Origin: Roseivirga sp. | Lineage (GTDB): Bacteria > Bacteroidota > Bacteroidia > Cytophagales > Cyclobacteriaceae | Assembly (NCBI GenBank): GCA_021404565.1 | Contig: JAAWWF010000002.1 | Span: 458,447 to 522,446 of the forward strand | Reading direction: 5' to 3' | Length of the DNA stretch: 64,000 nucleotides | Shown here: one piece after another, positions 63,675 to 64,000 of the stretch | Layout: each line of letters opens with the position of its first letter | Numbering within the stretch: the stretch's first letter is position 1 | The notes under the pieces: model-generated | What the model saw: only the letters and a program-made list of their open reading frames with translations | Database searches by the model: none | What the model was told of the DNA's origin: nothing | Position numbers and translations under genes: made by a program

Positions 63675-63882
63675 TCGGGCATGCTATAATGAAGATTTGA
63701 TGCCGTTTCAGCTCTTTTGAGCCTGTTATTTGTCAGAACAACGGACTTTGTTAGTATTTAGCTTATATTCATATTATTGAATGATATATGATTAAAATTA
63801 TTATTTAATTAACAGGAACTCATTTTTATTACTGAGTTAATTTTTTATTTTCAGTTATCTTTAACATTTTAATTATAACAAA

Positions 63883-64000
63883 ATGAAAAAGTTAAAATTT
63901 GGAAAAGAGTTGTCAAAAAATGCTCAGAAAAAAGTTGTAGGTGGTGCCACTATTGTATGTGAGGGAAATTATTATCCTCATTATATTATGACATTTACAT
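63883..64000 (+). CDS. GG-leader peptide precursor, partial (window end)
   Basis: The first 39 codons of a third precursor, open to the window end. Leader KKLKFGKELSKNAQKKVVGG is plainly related to the two upstream leaders, and the core starts ATIVCEGNYYP with Cys at core position 5 as in the siblings. The rest of the core and any biosynthetic genes lie outside the window. Confidence 0.8.
   Translation, partial: MKKLKFGKELSKNAQKKVVGGATIVCEGNYYPHYIMTFT

Noticed and set aside
1..64000. CRISPR arrays, tRNA or rRNA genes, riboswitches
   Set aside because: No regularly spaced direct repeats, no cloverleaf-like CCA-ended sequences, no rRNA-like stretches and no riboswitch motif were recognised by eye.

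Overview
The window looks like a chromosomal segment of a marine-type Bacteroidota bacterium, most likely order Cytophagales. This rests on several kinds of content: secreted proteins whose signal peptides end just before Gln, LytTR response regulators paired with short LytS-type kinases, DUF5117-type zinc proteases, an arsenosugar gene set, double-glycine leader peptides and a DUF6734 protein. No rRNA, tRNA, CRISPR array, integrase or transposase was recognised, so the placement is by gene content only.

Layout. 1-7.3 kb is housekeeping and accessory: the 3' end of a DnaE-type polymerase, a LytS/LytTR pair, an S41 peptidase, a Nudix hydrolase, a GH1 beta-glucosidase and an outer-membrane beta-barrel. 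7.56-29.84 kb is one uninterrupted plus-strand block, with many start/stop overlaps, encoding an extracellular contractile injection system (eCIS; Afp/PVC/AlgoCIS-like). In order it encodes a cap/terminator (DUF4255), an unknown protein, a single sheath, two tube-type proteins, a 56-aa DUF5908 protein, a LysM hub, a VgrG-like spike, PAAR, gp25, two large baseplate proteins, a tape measure and an AAA+ ATPase. Two related helical proteins of unknown function follow, where fibres or cargo would be expected. No recognisable Afp13-type fibre gene is present.

29.84-30.82 kb is almost 1 kb without a credible gene. 30.9-35.3 kb is a minus-strand set of three secreted amidohydrolases, of which only the middle one keeps the metal-binding motif. 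35.5-38.3 kb is a TPR-sensor kinase with a LytTR regulator, followed by a non-coding stretch holding two near-identical terminator hairpins and a possible small RNA. 38.8-50.9 kb carries a zinc metalloprotease, a sterol-desaturase-like enzyme, a kelch protein, an NTF2-like protein, an AsmA-like protein, an AIM24 protein, an S1/P1 nuclease, an S9 peptidase and a TauE/SafE permease. 52.2-55.4 kb is a minus-strand arsenosugar operon (DUF2064 glycosyltransferase, AhpD-like protein, ArsS, ArsM), with a second TauE/SafE permease upstream. 55.5-61 kb holds small secreted proteins, an AraC-type membrane regulator, a DinB protein and a membrane LytTR regulator.

61.2-64 kb begins a ribosomal-peptide locus. 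It has one intact 65-aa precursor with a GG leader and four Cys in the core, a frameshifted sibling, a DUF6734 glycosyltransferase-like protein, and a third precursor cut by the window end. The two most noteworthy systems are the eCIS with its unassigned terminal proteins and this peptide/DUF6734 locus.
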